Below are positions 1-11,621 of a stretch of 64,000 nt of DNA, piece after piece. The DNA is taken from NCBI RefSeq assembly GCF_021405525.1, contig NZ_JAGQAG010000001.1, positions 1,426,001 through 1,490,000 on the forward strand, written 5' to 3'. The position numbers were made by a program, and so were the translations under genes. Numbering within the stretch: the stretch's first letter is position 1; each line of letters opens with the position of its first letter. Under the pieces are notes generated by a model. The model was not told the DNA's origin. It saw only the letters and a list, made by a program, of their open reading frames with translations, and did no database searches. This DNA is from Ruegeria pomeroyi (GTDB taxonomy: Bacteria > Pseudomonadota > Alphaproteobacteria > Rhodobacterales > Rhodobacteraceae).

Positions 1-13
1 GTTCCGCATGTGA
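1..13 (+). CDS. mccB: 3' end of a gene, probably methylcrotonyl-CoA carboxylase beta subunit (partial)
   Basis: Only the last codons are inside the window. Read from base 2 they give Phe-Arg-Met-stop (TGA at 11-13). MccB carboxyltransferase subunits commonly end in a ...FRM tail, and the next gene is the biotin-carrying subunit mccA, so mccB is the expected neighbour. This rests on three codons and gene order, so it is a suggestion only. The rest of the gene lies upstream of the window. Confidence 0.45.
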
Positions 14-37
14 TCCTCGTTTCGCAGAAAATATTCC

Positions 38-93
38 GGGGGCGCCAGTGCCGCGCCATTGGGTTGCCCCCAATGGCGACGGGCAGCGCCCCC
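38..93. repeat. Long interrupted palindrome between mccB and mccA
   Basis: An inner perfect 10-bp stem (54-63 with 69-78, 5-base loop) sits inside further pairing (49-52 with 82-85) and an outer 7-bp G/C stem (38-44 with 87-93). The whole forms one long hairpin of about 56 bases, ending about 30 bases before the mccA start. No T-run follows, so it does not look like a standard terminator. It could be an intergenic repeat or an mRNA-processing or stability element inside the leucine operon. Confidence 0.7.
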
Positions 94-125
94 GAACCGA
101 CCCTTGAGTCAAAAGGACCGACCCC

Positions 126-2063
<1,938 letters not shown>

Positions 2064-2128
2064 CGCGCCGCCGCGGACATGCGGCGGTGGGGCAGGTGAA
2101 CTGAGCGCAACGGGACAGGAGTGCGGCG

Positions 2129-2983
2129 ATGGGCGATTGGGTCGAAATCTTCGAGATGGGGCCGCGCGACGGGCTTCAGAACGAGAAACGCGAGATACCG
2201 GTGGCCGAGAAGGTGGCGCTGGTCGATTGCCTCAGCCGGGCCGGGTTCCGCCGGATCGAGGTGGCCAGCTTTGTCTCGCCCAAATGGGTGCCGCAGATGG
2301 CCGGGTCTGCCGAGGTGCTGGCCGGGATCACCCGCGCCGAGGGCGTGCGCTATGCGGCGCTGACCCCGAACATGCGCGGCTACGAGGATGCGCTGGCGGC
2401 GCGTGCAGACGAGATTGCGGTCTTTGCTTCGGCGTCCGAGGGCTTTTCCAAGGCCAATATCAACGCCACCATCGAAGAGAGCATCGCGCGGTTCGAGCCG
2501 ATCCTGGAGGCCGCGCGCCATATCGATCTGCCGGTGCGGGGCTATGTCTCTTGTGTGACCGACTGCCCCTATGATGGCGCGGTGGCGCCCGAGAAGGTGG
2601 CCGAAGTGGCCGACCGGCTGTTCTCGCTGGGCTGCTACGAGATCTCGCTGGGCGACACGATCGGGCAGGCGACCCCGGACAAGATCGCGCGCATGCTGCT
2701 GGCAGTGCGCGAGCGGGTGCCGGTCTCGCGGCTGGCGGGGCATTACCACGATACGGCGGGCCGGGCGCTGGCCAATATCGACGCCTCGCTGGCGCTGGGC
2801 GTGCGGGTCTTCGATGCTGCCGTGGGCGGCTTGGGCGGGTGTCCCTATGCGCCGGGCGCGGCGGGCAATGTGGCGACCGAGGCGGTTGCCGCGCATCTGG
2901 AGCGGCTGGGCTACCAGACCGGGCTCGACATGGATGTGATCGCCGAAGCGGCAGAGATGGCGCGCGCCATGCGCACCGGGTGA
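2129..2983 (+). CDS. mvaB: Hydroxymethylglutaryl-CoA lyase
   Basis: 284 aa, a TIM-barrel member of the HMGL-like family that splits HMG-CoA into acetyl-CoA and acetoacetate, the last step of leucine degradation. The N-terminus has the family signature EMGPRDGLQNE (catalytic Arg and metal-binding Asp). Near residue 235 the loop GGLGGCPYAPGAAGN carries the conserved active-site cysteine, and the metal-binding histidines are near residues 205-207 (AGHYHD). ATG 2129 follows an AGGAG ribosome site about 9 bases upstream. It lies between mccA and the hydratase gene, which completes the set of enzymes from methylcrotonyl-CoA to acetoacetate. Confidence 0.93.
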   Translation: MGDWVEIFEMGPRDGLQNEKREIPVAEKVALVDCLSRAGFRRIEVASFVSPKWVPQMAGSAEVLAGITRAEGVRYAALTPNMRGYEDALAARADEIAVFASASEGFSKANINATIEESIARFEPILEAARHIDLPVRGYVSCVTDCPYDGAVAPEKVAEVADRLFSLGCYEISLGDTIGQATPDKIARMLLAVRERVPVSRLAGHYHDTAGRALANIDASLALGVRVFDAAVGGLGGCPYAPGAAGNVATEAVAAHLERLGYQTGLDMDVIAEAAEMARAMRTG

Positions 2984-2986
2984 GAC

Positions 2987-3033
2987 CCGGAATTCTGCAA
3001 GAATTCCGGCCCGTTTTCCGTGCCGGAAAACGG
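2987..3033. repeat. Double-hairpin element, copy 1
   Basis: Two perfect hairpins lie head to tail. The first has a 9-bp stem (2987-2995 with 3001-3009) around TGCAA. The second has a 10-bp stem (3011-3020 with 3024-3033) with loop TGC. The element starts 3 bases after the HMG-CoA lyase stop and ends just before the ribosome site of the next gene. Copies of the same design but with different stem sequences occur at 18338-18384 and 27144-27193. Confidence 0.8.
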
Positions 3034-3049
3034 TTCTGAAGGAGAGGTC

Positions 3050-3832
3050 ATGTACGAAACCATCACCATCGACACCGACGCGCGCGGGGTCGCCACCCTG
3101 ACGCTCGACCGGGCGGAGAAACACAATGCCATGTCGGCGCAGATGCTGGCCGATCTCAGCGCCGCTGCCGCGCTACTGGCCGCTGACGACGCGGTACGGG
3201 TCGTGGTGCTGACCGGTGCGGGCAAAAGCTTTTGCGCCGGTGGCGATCTGGGCTGGATGCAGGCGCAGATGGCCGCCGATGCCGAAACCCGCTTTGTCGA
3301 GGCGCGCAAGCTGGCCGAGATGTTGCAGGCGCTCAACAGCCTGCCCAAACCGCTGATCGGCGCGGTGCAGGGCAACGCATTTGGCGGCGGCGTCGGCATG
3401 GCCAGCGTCTGCGATATCGCGATCGGTGTCGACACGCTCAAGATGGGCCTGACCGAGACCCGGCTGGGCATCATCCCCGCCACCATCGGCCCCTATGTCA
3501 TTGCCCGCATGGGCGAGGCGCGCGCGCGCCGGGTCTTCATGTCGGGGCGTCTCTTCGGGGCCGCCGAAGCGGTGGAACTGGGTCTGCTCGCCCGTGCGGT
3601 GCCTGCCGAAGATCTCGCCGCCGCGATCGAGGCCGAGGTCGCACCCTATCTGGCCTGCGCGCCCGGCGCGGTTGCCTCGGCCAAGGCGCTGATCCGCGAT
3701 CTGGGGCCGCGCGTCGATGACGCGGTCATCGACCGCACCATCCGGGCGCTGGTCGACCGTTGGGAGACGGATGAGGCCCGCGAGGGAATCGGCGCCTTTT
3801 TCGACAAGCGCAAACCTGCATGGAACACTTAG
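3050..3832 (+). CDS. liuC: Enoyl-CoA hydratase family, probable methylglutaconyl-CoA hydratase
   Basis: 260 aa crotonase-fold protein. It should hydrate 3-methylglutaconyl-CoA to HMG-CoA, the step between MCC and HMG-CoA lyase. The crotonase pattern is visible: an oxyanion-hole region SFCAGGDLGWMQ near residue 65 and the second loop GNAFGGGVGMASVCDIAI near residue 108. ATG 3050 is preferred to the upstream in-frame ATG 3020 because a GGAGAGG ribosome site sits 3 bases before 3050, and because 3020 would place coding sequence inside the hairpin element. The substrate assignment rests on operon context; crotonases cannot be told apart by motif alone. Confidence 0.88.
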   Translation: MYETITIDTDARGVATLTLDRAEKHNAMSAQMLADLSAAAALLAADDAVRVVVLTGAGKSFCAGGDLGWMQAQMAADAETRFVEARKLAEMLQALNSLPKPLIGAVQGNAFGGGVGMASVCDIAIGVDTLKMGLTETRLGIIPATIGPYVIARMGEARARRVFMSGRLFGAAEAVELGLLARAVPAEDLAAAIEAEVAPYLACAPGAVASAKALIRDLGPRVDDAVIDRTIRALVDRWETDEAREGIGAFFDKRKPAWNT

Positions 3833-3930
3833 GTTTGATCTCCTGTCGATCACCGGTGTCTGACCGAAAATATGCCTGAAAACCGATACCTGCTGCGTCG
3901 AAATATGCGTGGCAGGACGCGTTCGTTCAG

Positions 3931-3959
3931 TTGACCCTCTGAGCGGGCGCGGGTAGAGA
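3931..3959 (+). promoter_or_regulatory. Candidate sigma70-type promoter of the nuo operon
   Basis: TTGACC (3931-3936), a 17-base spacer and TAGAGA (3954-3959) form a good housekeeping-type promoter 65 bases upstream of nuoA. It sits in the 191-base gap (3833-4023) after the leucine operon, the only sizeable gap before nuoA. No other clear signal is seen in the gap. Confidence 0.55.
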
Positions 3960-4023
3960 AGGTCCAGTCAACACGCCAATTGACGGCGCGTCCCGAGGCG
4001 GGCGCGCAGGAAAGGAGCCACTC

Positions 4024-4389
4024 GTGGAAGAGCTGTTGCGGGAGTACCTCCCGATCCTGGTGTTTCTGGCCGTCGCCGCTGGTCTGGGCCTTGTCCTGAT
4101 TCTCGCCGCCGTTGTACTGGCGGTCCGCAATCCCGATCCCGAAAAGGTCAGCGCCTATGAATGCGGCTTCAACGCATTCGATGACGCGCGGATGAAATTC
4201 GACGTCCGGTTCTATCTGGTGTCGATCCTGTTCATCATCTTCGACCTCGAGATCGCCTTCCTGTTTCCCTGGGCCGTCGGCTTCAAGGACATGAGCGATG
4301 TGGGCTTCTGGTCGATGATGGTGTTCCTGGGCGTGCTGACCATCGGCTTTGCCTATGAATGGAAGAAAGGGGCGCTGGAATGGCAGTGA
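4024..4389 (+). CDS. nuoA: NADH-quinone oxidoreductase subunit A
   Basis: 121 aa membrane subunit of complex I, with three predicted helices (about residues 8-30, 62-82 and 90-112). The NuoA signature is present: [21 protein letters not shown], of which SAYECGF is the conserved loop near residue 45 that lies by the quinone channel. The start is GTG at 4024, with GGAAAGGAG about 7 bases upstream. It is the first gene of the operon, and its 3' end overlaps the start of nuoB. Confidence 0.96.
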   Translation: MEELLREYLPILVFLAVAAGLGLVLILAAVVLAVRNPDPEKVSAYECGFNAFDDARMKFDVRFYLVSILFIIFDLEIAFLFPWAVGFKDMSDVGFWSMMVFLGVLTIGFAYEWKKGALEWQ

Positions 4390-4913
4390 TGACGGGTGCC
4401 AACACCGCGGGCGTCGACAAGGAAGTCGCCACCCAGGCCCTGAACGCCGAGTTACAGGACAAGGGGTTCCTGCTGACCTCGACCGAGGACATCATCAACT
4501 GGGCGCGTACCGGCTCGCTGCACTGGATGACCTTCGGTCTGGCCTGTTGCGCGGTCGAGATGATGCATACCTCGATGCCGCGCTATGACGCCGAACGGTT
4601 CGGCATCGCGCCGCGCGCCTCGCCGCGCCAGTCGGACGTAATGATCGTGGCCGGCACGCTCACCAACAAGATGGCGCCCGCCCTGCGCAAGGTCTATGAC
4701 CAGATGCCCGAGCCGCGTTACGTGATCTCGATGGGCTCCTGCGCCAATGGTGGCGGCTATTACCACTACAGCTATTCCGTGGTGCGTGGCTGCGACCGGA
4801 TCGTGCCGGTGGATATTTACGTGCCGGGCTGCCCGCCGACCGCCGAGGCGCTGCTGTACGGTCTGTTGCAACTGCAACGCAAGATCCGCCGCACCGGCAC
4901 CATCGTGCGCTGA
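4380..4913 (+). CDS. nuoB: NADH-quinone oxidoreductase subunit B
   Basis: 177 aa peripheral complex I subunit that holds the N2 [4Fe-4S] cluster, the last centre before quinone. The tandem cysteines ([11 protein letters not shown]), the [16 protein letters not shown] segment and the [11 protein letters not shown] segment supply the four ligands. The start is ATG 4380, inside the nuoA end and 6-13 bases after GAAAGGGG. ATG 4389 overlaps the nuoA stop and is a possible alternative. An ATG at 4359 has no ribosome site and lies too far into nuoA. Confidence 0.96.
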   Translation: MAVMTGANTAGVDKEVATQALNAELQDKGFLLTSTEDIINWARTGSLHWMTFGLACCAVEMMHTSMPRYDAERFGIAPRASPRQSDVMIVAGTLTNKMAPALRKVYDQMPEPRYVISMGSCANGGGYYHYSYSVVRGCDRIVPVDIYVPGCPPTAEALLYGLLQLQRKIRRTGTIVR

Positions 4914-4925
4914 GGAGAGAGCGAC

Positions 4926-5531
4926 ATGACCGCAGCACTCAGAGAACTGGGCACCCATCTGGAACTGAAACGCGCCGACTGCATCCTGTCCTGGGATGTG
5001 ACCTTTGGCGAGCTGAACGTGGATGTGGCGCCGTCGAACCTGGTCGATTTCGTGGATTTCCTGCGTTCGGACAGCAGTTGCCGCTTTTCGACGCTGGTCG
5101 ATATCACTGCCGTTGACTATCCCGAACGGGCCAAGCGGTTCGACGTGGTCTATCACTTCCTCAGCATGTATCAGAACCAGCGCATCCGCCTGCGGGTCTC
5201 GATCCGCGAGGATGACATGGTGCCTTCGATCACCGATGTGCACCCTTCGGCCAACTGGTTCGAGCGCGAGGTGTTCGACATGTTTGGCATCCTGTTCACC
5301 GGCCACCCCGACCTGCGCCGCATCCTGACGGATTACGGGTTCCGGGGCTATCCGCTGCGCAAGGATTTCCCGACCACCGGCTATACCGAGGTCCGCTATG
5401 ACGAGGCGGAAAAGCGGGTGGTCTACGAACCCGTCAGCCTGGTTCAGGAATACCGGCAGTTCGATTTCATGTCCCCCTGGGAAGGCGCCGATTACATCCT
5501 TCCGGGAGATGAGAAGCAGGAGGCCAAGTGA
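4926..5531 (+). CDS. nuoC: NADH-quinone oxidoreductase subunit C
   Basis: 201 aa, the 30-kDa peripheral arm subunit of complex I. The family block runs from [20 protein letters not shown] (about residues 115-135) through [20 protein letters not shown]. The C-terminus ([12 protein letters not shown]) is typical. NuoC and NuoD are separate proteins here, unlike the fused NuoCD of enterobacteria. The stop overlaps the start of the next small gene by one base, so translational coupling is likely. Confidence 0.96.
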   Translation: MTAALRELGTHLELKRADCILSWDVTFGELNVDVAPSNLVDFVDFLRSDSSCRFSTLVDITAVDYPERAKRFDVVYHFLSMYQNQRIRLRVSIREDDMVPSITDVHPSANWFEREVFDMFGILFTGHPDLRRILTDYGFRGYPLRKDFPTTGYTEVRYDEAEKRVVYEPVSLVQEYRQFDFMSPWEGADYILPGDEKQEAK

Positions 5532-5704
5532 TGGAGTTCCTCTTCTGGCTCGTTTGGACCGTTGCGACCATCGTGCCGATGTTTAAGCTGCTGCCGCACT
5601 TCGGGGTCGACAAATACTGGGCCTTGGTCTGCGTGGTTCCGATCGGGGCGATTGGTTTGCTCTGGTGGATGGCGGTCAAGCTTCAAGAGTTGGAGCGCAG
5701 GTGA
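5531..5704 (+). CDS. Small membrane protein between nuoC and the sulfotransferase gene
   Basis: A 57-aa hydrophobic peptide starting [20 protein letters not shown], with two likely membrane segments (about residues 2-21 and 29-49) and a charged tail (KLQELERR). The ATG shares a base with the nuoC TGA, and its own TGA overlaps the GTG of the next gene. That tight packing and the codon pattern support a real gene. It looks like the small inner-membrane proteins that appear beside nuoC/nuoD in Rhodobacterales, perhaps an assembly or accessory peptide. No function can be read from the sequence. Confidence 0.75.
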   Translation: MEFLFWLVWTVATIVPMFKLLPHFGVDKYWALVCVVPIGAIGLLWWMAVKLQELERR

Positions 5705-6780
5705 GCTATTACCCGAAAACCCCGTCCGGCGACGGTCGGCCCCCAATAGGACCGGCTGTGGGATACGTGCGGCCTCAGGTGGCGGCCGCGCGGCTTTCGG
5801 GAGGTCTCGGCGCGATGATGACCAAGGTGAGCGGCAAATTTTTCGGCCGCTCCAATGTTCCGGTACGCTTGGCACAGGACACCTCTGCACCAGCGCCGTT
5901 TTTCGTTGTTGGGGCGGCCAAGGCCGGGACAACCTTTCTGCATGACTATTTCTTGTTTCATCCCGAAGTGTTCCTTCGCCGGGTGAAAGAGGTTCACTTC
6001 TTCGATCGCGAGGGGGGGGCGAACGACCCAGTCGCCAGGCAGCTGCGGGTGTGGTTGAACCAGAAGATCCGTCAGGTCGAGAAGAATCCGAAGGTCTTGG
6101 AGGCTGAAGTATCTGAAGACGTTCTGTTCATACGCGATGCGATCGAGTGGTTGAACCTGATCGACCGGCAGGGCGCGGGCTTACGGGACTATTTGGCCTT
6201 TATCTCGCCCAGTGAGGCCAAGGGCGGCAGTTACGTGCGATGCGGCGATATCACGCCCGGCTATGCGCTACTAAGCGGACGCGAGTTCCGCGAGATGGCC
6301 TCTACTCATCCAAACGCAAAGCTTGTTTTTGTGATGAGGGATCCTGTTGATCGGCTCTGGTCTCATATTTGTATGCAGGCCAGAATTCTGCGGAACCGGA
6401 GAAAGCGGGATGTCACGGCGATGGAACTTGCGAACGAGTTCTTGCAGTCGCAAACAGGGGTAAGAAAGACAATCGCGCCGCACAGTGACTATGTGCGTAC
6501 GATTGACGCCCTGCGTAGGAATGTGTCTGAAAAACAAGTAAGTTTCGTTTTCTACGAACGCCTTTTCGATGAGGTGGATTCGGTGTCGGCATTCAGGGAA
6601 CTGACCGACTTTCTGGGCCTTGCGCCGAAAATGCCGACTATGGAAAAAGTCGTGAACGCTGGCGACAGGACTCCGTTCCCGGAGGATATCGTTTGCCGGC
6701 TTCGTGAATGGCTGGACCCACAGTACAAGCGTCTTGCCGACTTCGTCCCCGACGACGTCAAGAGCAAGTGGAGAATGTGA
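5701..6780 (+). CDS. PAPS-dependent sulfotransferase family protein inside the nuo operon
   Basis: 359 aa. It carries the 5'-phosphosulfate loop of sulfotransferases ([20 protein letters not shown], near residue 70) and the 3'-phosphate-binding motif ([14 protein letters not shown], near residue 210). The [11 protein letters not shown] segment is typical of bacterial heparan-sulfotransferase-like proteins. GTG 5701 overlaps the preceding stop (GTGA) and is chosen as the start. ATG 5815, close before the fold, is an alternative because the first 38 residues are low in family features. The gene is visibly less GC-rich than its neighbours, which suggests later insertion into the operon. The acceptor molecule is unknown, and it has no obvious role in complex I. 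Confidence 0.82.
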   Translation: MSYYPKTPSGDGRPPIGPAVGYVRPQVAAARLSGGLGAMMTKVSGKFFGRSNVPVRLAQDTSAPAPFFVVGAAKAGTTFLHDYFLFHPEVFLRRVKEVHFFDREGGANDPVARQLRVWLNQKIRQVEKNPKVLEAEVSEDVLFIRDAIEWLNLIDRQGAGLRDYLAFISPSEAKGGSYVRCGDITPGYALLSGREFREMASTHPNAKLVFVMRDPVDRLWSHICMQARILRNRRKRDVTAMELANEFLQSQTGVRKTIAPHSDYVRTIDALRRNVSEKQVSFVFYERLFDEVDSVSAFRELTDFLGLAPKMPTMEKVVNAGDRTPFPEDIVCRLREWLDPQYKRLADFVPDDVKSKWRM

Positions 6781-6790
6781 GGATTTTGTG

Positions 6791-8005
6791 ATGGATGGCG
6801 GCAAGGGCTTCGAAGACGCGCTGACAGGCGAGCAGAAGATCCGCAACTTCAACATCAATTTCGGCCCCCAGCACCCGGCGGCGCATGGCGTGCTGCGGAT
6901 GGTGCTGGAACTGGATGGCGAGATCGTCGAACGTTGCGATCCTCATATCGGGCTGTTGCACCGCGGCACCGAAAAGCTGATGGAAAGCCGCACCTATCTG
7001 CAGAACCTGCCCTATTTCGACCGGCTCGATTACGTGGCGCCGATGAACCAGGAACACGCCTGGTGCCTGGCGATCGAAAAGCTGACCGGTGTCGAGGTGC
7101 CGCGCCGTGCCAGCCTGATCCGGGTGCTGTATTCCGAGATCGGCCGTATCCTGAACCACCTGTTGAACGTGACCACTCAGGCGATGGACGTGGGCGCGCT
7201 GACGCCGCCGCTCTGGGGGTTCGAAGAGCGCGAAAAACTGATGATCTTTTACGAGCGGGCCTGTGGCGCGCGTCTGCACGCGGCCTATTTCCGGCCCGGC
7301 GGCGTGCATCAGGACCTGCCCGACGCGCTGTTGGACGATATCGAGGCGTGGAGCCATACCTTCCCCAAGGTGCTCGACGATATCGACGGGCTGCTGACCG
7401 AGAACCGTATCTTCAAGCAGCGCAACTGCGATATCGGCGTGGTGAACGAAGAAGAGATCCTGCAATACGGATTCTCGGGCGTGATGGTGCGCGGCTCGGG
7501 CCTGGCCTGGGATTTGCGCCGTGCACAACCCTATGAATGTTATGACGAATTCGAATTCCAGGTGCCGGTGGGCAAGAACGGCGACTGTTACGACCGTTAC
7601 CTCTGCCGGATGGAAGAGATGCGCCAGTCGATCTCGATCATCCGCCAGGCCATCGCCAAGCTGCGCGATTGCCCCGGCGACGTGCTGGCGCGCGGCAAGC
7701 TGACGCCACCCAAGCGCGGCGACATGAAAACCTCGATGGAAAGCCTGATCCATCACTTCAAGCTTTATACCGAAGGGTTCCACGTGCCCGCGGGCGAGGT
7801 CTATGCCGCCGTCGAGGCGCCCAAGGGCGAGTTTGGCGTCTATCTGGTGGCCGATGGCACCAACAAACCCTACCGGTCCAAGATCCGGGCGCCGGGCTAT
7901 CTGCATCTTCAGGCGATGGACCATGTTGCCAAGGGCCACCAACTGGCCGACGTCGCCGCCATCATCGGCACGATGGACGTTGTGTTCGGGGAGATCGACA
8001 GATGA
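6791..8005 (+). CDS. nuoD: NADH-quinone oxidoreductase subunit D
   Basis: 404 aa, the 49-kDa subunit that forms the quinone pocket with NuoB. The start of the fold ([20 protein letters not shown]), the [15 protein letters not shown] segment and the C-terminal [14 protein letters not shown] block are all typical of the family. ATG 6791 is chosen over upstream starts because TGAGGA lies 7 bases before it and the protein then has the normal length. The 10-base gap after the sulfotransferase gene suggests continued operon transcription. Confidence 0.96.
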   Translation: MDGGKGFEDALTGEQKIRNFNINFGPQHPAAHGVLRMVLELDGEIVERCDPHIGLLHRGTEKLMESRTYLQNLPYFDRLDYVAPMNQEHAWCLAIEKLTGVEVPRRASLIRVLYSEIGRILNHLLNVTTQAMDVGALTPPLWGFEEREKLMIFYERACGARLHAAYFRPGGVHQDLPDALLDDIEAWSHTFPKVLDDIDGLLTENRIFKQRNCDIGVVNEEEILQYGFSGVMVRGSGLAWDLRRAQPYECYDEFEFQVPVGKNGDCYDRYLCRMEEMRQSISIIRQAIAKLRDCPGDVLARGKLTPPKRGDMKTSMESLIHHFKLYTEGFHVPAGEVYAAVEAPKGEFGVYLVADGTNKPYRSKIRAPGYLHLQAMDHVAKGHQLADVAAIIGTMDVVFGEIDR

Positions 8006-8313
8006 GCCCGATGCGATCCACTTTGATCGGAATGATGGGGCTGGCCGCTCTGGCCGCTTGTGACGTTGCGCCGACGGGCGAGGGCAGCACCGGCGTGATC
8101 ACCGGTGAAATGCGCGCCGACTATCTGGATGCCGTGGCCAGCGTCGGTTGCGTGCTGCGGGACGAGCGTCAGTATGGCGCGGTCGATTTTCAGGCCGGTC
8201 TGAGCCGCGAGCAGACGCTGGCGATCACCGCGAATTATCTGTCGAGAGGCAAGGCCGAACGGGTGGGGGATGGTGACTCCATCCGGATCAACACCGGGCC
8301 CTGTGCCGCGTAA
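8002..8313 (+). CDS. Small lipoprotein between nuoD and nuoE
   Basis: 103 aa. It has a type II signal peptide with lipobox LAAC (Cys about residue 20), so it is probably anchored in the envelope facing the periplasm. The remainder has two more cysteines ([17 protein letters not shown]) that could form a disulfide. ATG 8002 overlaps the nuoD stop (ATGA). No enzyme motif is seen. It is one of three unrelated-looking small lipoproteins in this operon (see also 11622 and 14524). Confidence 0.8.
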   Translation: MSPMRSTLIGMMGLAALAACDVAPTGEGSTGVITGEMRADYLDAVASVGCVLRDERQYGAVDFQAGLSREQTLAITANYLSRGKAERVGDGDSIRINTGPCAA

Positions 8314-8339
8314 CGGGAACGAGAAGGACAAGAACACCA

Positions 8340-9572
8340 ATGCTACGCCGTCTGCATCCCGAACAGCCCGACAGCTTTGCCTTTACGCCCGCCAATCAGG
8401 CCTGGGCCGAGGCGCAGGTCACCAAGTTTCCCGAAGGCCGCCAGGCTTCTGCGGTCATCCCGCTCTTGTGGCGCGCGCAAGAGCAGGAGGGCTGGCTGAC
8501 CCGACCCGCCATCGAAGCTGTCGCCGACATGCTGGGCATGGCCTATATCCGGGTTCTCGAAGTGGCTTCGTTCTACTTCATGTTTCAGCTGCAACCGGTT
8601 GGAACTGTGGCTCATATCCAGATTTGCGGCACCACCTCCTGCATGATCTGCGGCGCCGAGGATCTGATCGCGGTCTGCAAGGAAAAGATCGCCGACAAAC
8701 CGCATACCCTGTCCGCCGATGGCAAGTTCAGCTGGGAAGAGGTGGAATGCCTCGGTTCCTGCACCAATGCGCCCATGGCGCAGATCGGCAAGGATTATTA
8801 CGAGGATCTGACCGCCAAGCGGTTCGGCGAGCTTCTGGACGAGCTGGCCGCTGGCAAGGTGCCGGTACCCGGCCCGCAGAATGGGCGTTACGCGTCCGAG
8901 CCTCTCAAGGGGCTGACCAGCCTGACTGAATATGACAGCGGCAAGACCCGCTATAATGCCAGCGTGCAACTGGCCACCGATATCGGTGACACGGTCAAGC
9001 GGATCGACGGCACCGAGGTGCCGCTGCTGACCCCCTGGATCGGCAAGGATGGCACGGTTGCCAGCCGCGCGGGCAAGGTCAGCCCGCCGCCCGCACCCGC
9101 CGCGCCGAAACCGGCGGTCAAGCAGTCCCCCAAGGCCGAGACGAAACCTGCGCCCAAGCCCGCAGCTGAGCCGGTGCTGAAACCCTCGACCGCACTGCCG
9201 GGGCAGGAGGATCTGGCCAGCCGCAAGGGCACCTGGCGTTATGAGGCCGAGGGTGCCGAGACCACGACCGACGAGGCGGGCGAGGAACAGCCGCTGACCC
9301 TGAGCGCGGCGCGCGAAGGTGGGGCCGATGACCTCAAGCTGCTCAAGGGTGTGGGACCCAAGCTCGAAGGTCTGCTCAACGAGTTGGGATTCTATCATTT
9401 CGACCAGATTGCCGCCTGGACCCCGGCCCAGGTTGCCTGGGTCGATGCGCGGCTGAAGTTCAAGGGCCGGATCGAACGGGACGGCTGGATCGATCAGGCC
9501 CGCCAACTGGCAGCGGGCGAAGAAACGGAATTTGCCAAAAGGGCGAAGAAGGACGGAATTTACGACGAATAA
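8340..9572 (+). CDS. nuoE: NADH-quinone oxidoreductase subunit E, with long C-terminal extension
   Basis: 410 aa, over twice the length of a minimal NuoE (about 160-170 aa). The N-terminal thioredoxin-like domain has the four [2Fe-2S] ligands in the [14 protein letters not shown] and [12 protein letters not shown] segments (about residues 96-145) and transfers electrons near NuoF. After about residue 220 comes an Ala/Pro/Lys linker (240-285), then [17 protein letters not shown], then a helix-hairpin-helix-like domain ([18 protein letters not shown]) ending with [15 protein letters not shown]. Long NuoE forms are common in Rhodobacterales. The role of the extension is unknown; docking within the peripheral arm is one guess. 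Confidence 0.94.
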   Translation: MLRRLHPEQPDSFAFTPANQAWAEAQVTKFPEGRQASAVIPLLWRAQEQEGWLTRPAIEAVADMLGMAYIRVLEVASFYFMFQLQPVGTVAHIQICGTTSCMICGAEDLIAVCKEKIADKPHTLSADGKFSWEEVECLGSCTNAPMAQIGKDYYEDLTAKRFGELLDELAAGKVPVPGPQNGRYASEPLKGLTSLTEYDSGKTRYNASVQLATDIGDTVKRIDGTEVPLLTPWIGKDGTVASRAGKVSPPPAPAAPKPAVKQSPKAETKPAPKPAAEPVLKPSTALPGQEDLASRKGTWRYEAEGAETTTDEAGEEQPLTLSAAREGGADDLKLLKGVGPKLEGLLNELGFYHFDQIAAWTPAQVAWVDARLKFKGRIERDGWIDQARQLAAGEETEFAKRAKKDGIYDE

Positions 9573-9594
9573 CTGATAACAGGGAGACCACATC

Positions 9595-10059
9595 ATGACG
9601 ACCTCAACGGACAAATCGACAGACACGGCGCGTGTCTGGAAACGGGCGGCCTATGGCGGGCTCGTGGTCGCGGGTGTGATCCTGGTATTCGGTCAGACAA
9701 GCTTCGTGACAGCTGTTGTCGCCGGACTGGTGGCCTTTGCCGCGGGCGGCTACCTGGGGGGCAGAATGACCGCGGCCGCGCAGCAGGCCGAGGCGCGGGG
9801 CAATCTGGCCGAGGACATTCGTGCCGATGTCGCCCAGAGTGCGCCAGCGCCGATGGCAGAACCTGAGGTGGTCAACGTCGTGGCAGAGCCCGAGCCGGTT
9901 GAGATCGTGGCAGAGCCTGAGCCCGTCGCGACCGTGGCAGGGCTCGAGGCAGAAGAAGAGATGAAATTGGTTCAGCCTTCCAAGGTCTTGCCGGGCGAAG
10001 CTGAACTTGCCGCGCGCAAGGGCACGTGGCGATACGAAGGAAACAGCGCCACGGCATGA
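9595..10059 (+). CDS. Membrane protein sharing a C-terminal motif with NuoE
   Basis: 154 aa. It has two closely spaced hydrophobic stretches (about residues 19-35 and 36-55), followed by an acidic Glu/Pro/Val repeat region (PEVVNVVAEPEPVEIVAEPE and similar). The C-terminus, [18 protein letters not shown], closely matches [20 protein letters not shown] in the NuoE extension encoded just upstream. This suggests a shared binding partner or origin. No known domain is recognised. It lies 22 bases after nuoE with an AGGGAG ribosome site. Confidence 0.8.
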   Translation: MTTSTDKSTDTARVWKRAAYGGLVVAGVILVFGQTSFVTAVVAGLVAFAAGGYLGGRMTAAAQQAEARGNLAEDIRADVAQSAPAPMAEPEVVNVVAEPEPVEIVAEPEPVATVAGLEAEEEMKLVQPSKVLPGEAELAARKGTWRYEGNSATA

Positions 10060-10080
10060 TCCGTGGCGCGCACTGGAAAC

Positions 10081-10308
10081 ATGGACGAGAAACTGGAACA
10101 GGTCATTGCCCGCAAGGGTCGCCACATCGCCTTGGTCATCGCCGTGACCATGGTGCTGTGGCTTGTCCTGTCGATGTTCATCGGTCCGGCGCTGGGGCTG
10201 CCGGGCCGGTATGCGCTGCTGATAGATTTCGCAGCGCTTGCGGGTTTCATCTATGCGGTGATCAACATTTTTCAACTCTGGCGCCTGCGTCAGGATAGCC
10301 AAAGGTAG
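10081..10308 (+). CDS. DUF5337-like small membrane protein
   Basis: 75 aa with an N-terminal amphipathic stretch (DEKLEQVIARKGRHIALVIA) and two membrane segments (about residues 15-36 and 47-66). It resembles the DUF5337-type proteins that sit in nuo operons of Rhodobacterales; that match is from memory and not from a search. ATG 10081 is chosen. GTG 10063 in the same frame would add six residues, and neither has a strong ribosome site. The function is unknown. Confidence 0.75.
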   Translation: MDEKLEQVIARKGRHIALVIAVTMVLWLVLSMFIGPALGLPGRYALLIDFAALAGFIYAVINIFQLWRLRQDSQR

Positions 10309-10317
10309 GCAGGAAGC

Positions 10318-11616
10318 ATGCTGAAGGATCAGGACCGGATCTTTACCAATCTCTACGGGATGCACGACCGCACGCTGAAAGGCGCGATGGCACGCGGCCA
10401 TTGGGACGGAACCGCCGGCATCATCGCCAAGGGGCGGGACTGGATCATCCAGCAGATGAAGGACAGCGGGCTGCGCGGGCGCGGCGGCGCGGGCTTTCCC
10501 ACCGGTCTGAAATGGTCCTTCATGCCCAAGGAAAGCGATGGCCGCCCGTCCTATCTGGTGGTCAATGCCGACGAATCCGAGCCGGGCACCTGCAAGGACC
10601 GCGAGATCATGCGTCACGATCCGCACACGCTGATCGAAGGCTGCCTGATCGCCAGTTTCGCGATGAACGCAAACGCCTGCTATATCTATATTCGCGGCGA
10701 ATACATCCGCGAGCGAGAGGCGCTGCAGGCCGCGATTGACGAGGCCTATGACGCGGGCCTGTTGGGCAAGAACGCCGCCAAGTCGGGCTGGGACTTCGAC
10801 CTCTATCTGCATCACGGCGCGGGCGCCTATATCTGCGGCGAGGAAACCGCCCTGATCGAAAGCCTCGAAGGCAAGAAGGGCATGCCCCGGATGAAACCGC
10901 CGTTCCCGGCGGGCGCGGGGCTCTATGGCTGCCCGACCACGGTCAACAACGTCGAATCCATCGCTGTTGTGCCCACCATCCTGCGGCGCGGGCCGGAATG
11001 GTTCGCGGGCTTTGGCCGCCAGAACAACGCGGGCACCAAGCTGTTTGCCATCTCGGGTCATGTGAACAACCCCTGCGTGGTCGAAGAGGCGATGTCGATC
11101 TCGTTCCAGGAACTGATCGAGACCCATTGCGGCGGCATTCGCGGCGGCTGGGACAACCTGCTGGCGGTGATCCCGGGTGGCTCCTCGGTTCCCTGCGTGC
11201 GCGGGGAAAAGATGAAGGACGCGATCATGGATTTCGATTACCTGCGCGGCGAACTGGGCTCGGGCCTGGGCACGGCGGCGGTGATCGTGATGGACAAATC
11301 CACCGATATCGTGAAGGCGATCTGGCGTCTCAGCAAGTTCTACAAGCATGAGAGCTGCGGCCAGTGCACCCCCTGCCGCGAAGGCACCGGCTGGATGATG
11401 CGGGTGATGGACCGCCTGGTGCGCGGCGAGGCGGAACTGGAAGAGATCGACATGCTGTGGGACGTGACCAAGCAGGTCGAGGGCCACACCATCTGCGCCC
11501 TTGGCGACGCGGCGGCCTGGCCGATCCAGGGCCTGATCCGCAACTTCCGCGAAGAGATCGAGGATCGCATCAAGGCGCAGAAATCGGGCCGCATGGGCGC
11601 GATGGCGGCGGAGTGA
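10318..11616 (+). CDS. nuoF: NADH-quinone oxidoreductase subunit F
   Basis: 432 aa, the 51-kDa NADH- and FMN-binding subunit that starts electron flow in complex I. The glycine-rich nucleotide loop ([18 protein letters not shown], about residue 57), the FMN region ([20 protein letters not shown]) and the N3 [4Fe-4S] ligands ([16 protein letters not shown], about residue 345, plus a later Cys in [10 protein letters not shown]) are all present. The ATG follows AGGCAGGAAGC. The gene is complete. Confidence 0.97.
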   Translation: MLKDQDRIFTNLYGMHDRTLKGAMARGHWDGTAGIIAKGRDWIIQQMKDSGLRGRGGAGFPTGLKWSFMPKESDGRPSYLVVNADESEPGTCKDREIMRHDPHTLIEGCLIASFAMNANACYIYIRGEYIREREALQAAIDEAYDAGLLGKNAAKSGWDFDLYLHHGAGAYICGEETALIESLEGKKGMPRMKPPFPAGAGLYGCPTTVNNVESIAVVPTILRRGPEWFAGFGRQNNAGTKLFAISGHVNNPCVVEEAMSISFQELIETHCGGIRGGWDNLLAVIPGGSSVPCVRGEKMKDAIMDFDYLRGELGSGLGTAAVIVMDKSTDIVKAIWRLSKFYKHESCGQCTPCREGTGWMMRVMDRLVRGEAELEEIDMLWDVTKQVEGHTICALGDAAAWPIQGLIRNFREEIEDRIKAQKSGRMGAMAAE

Positions 11617-11621
11617 ACGCG

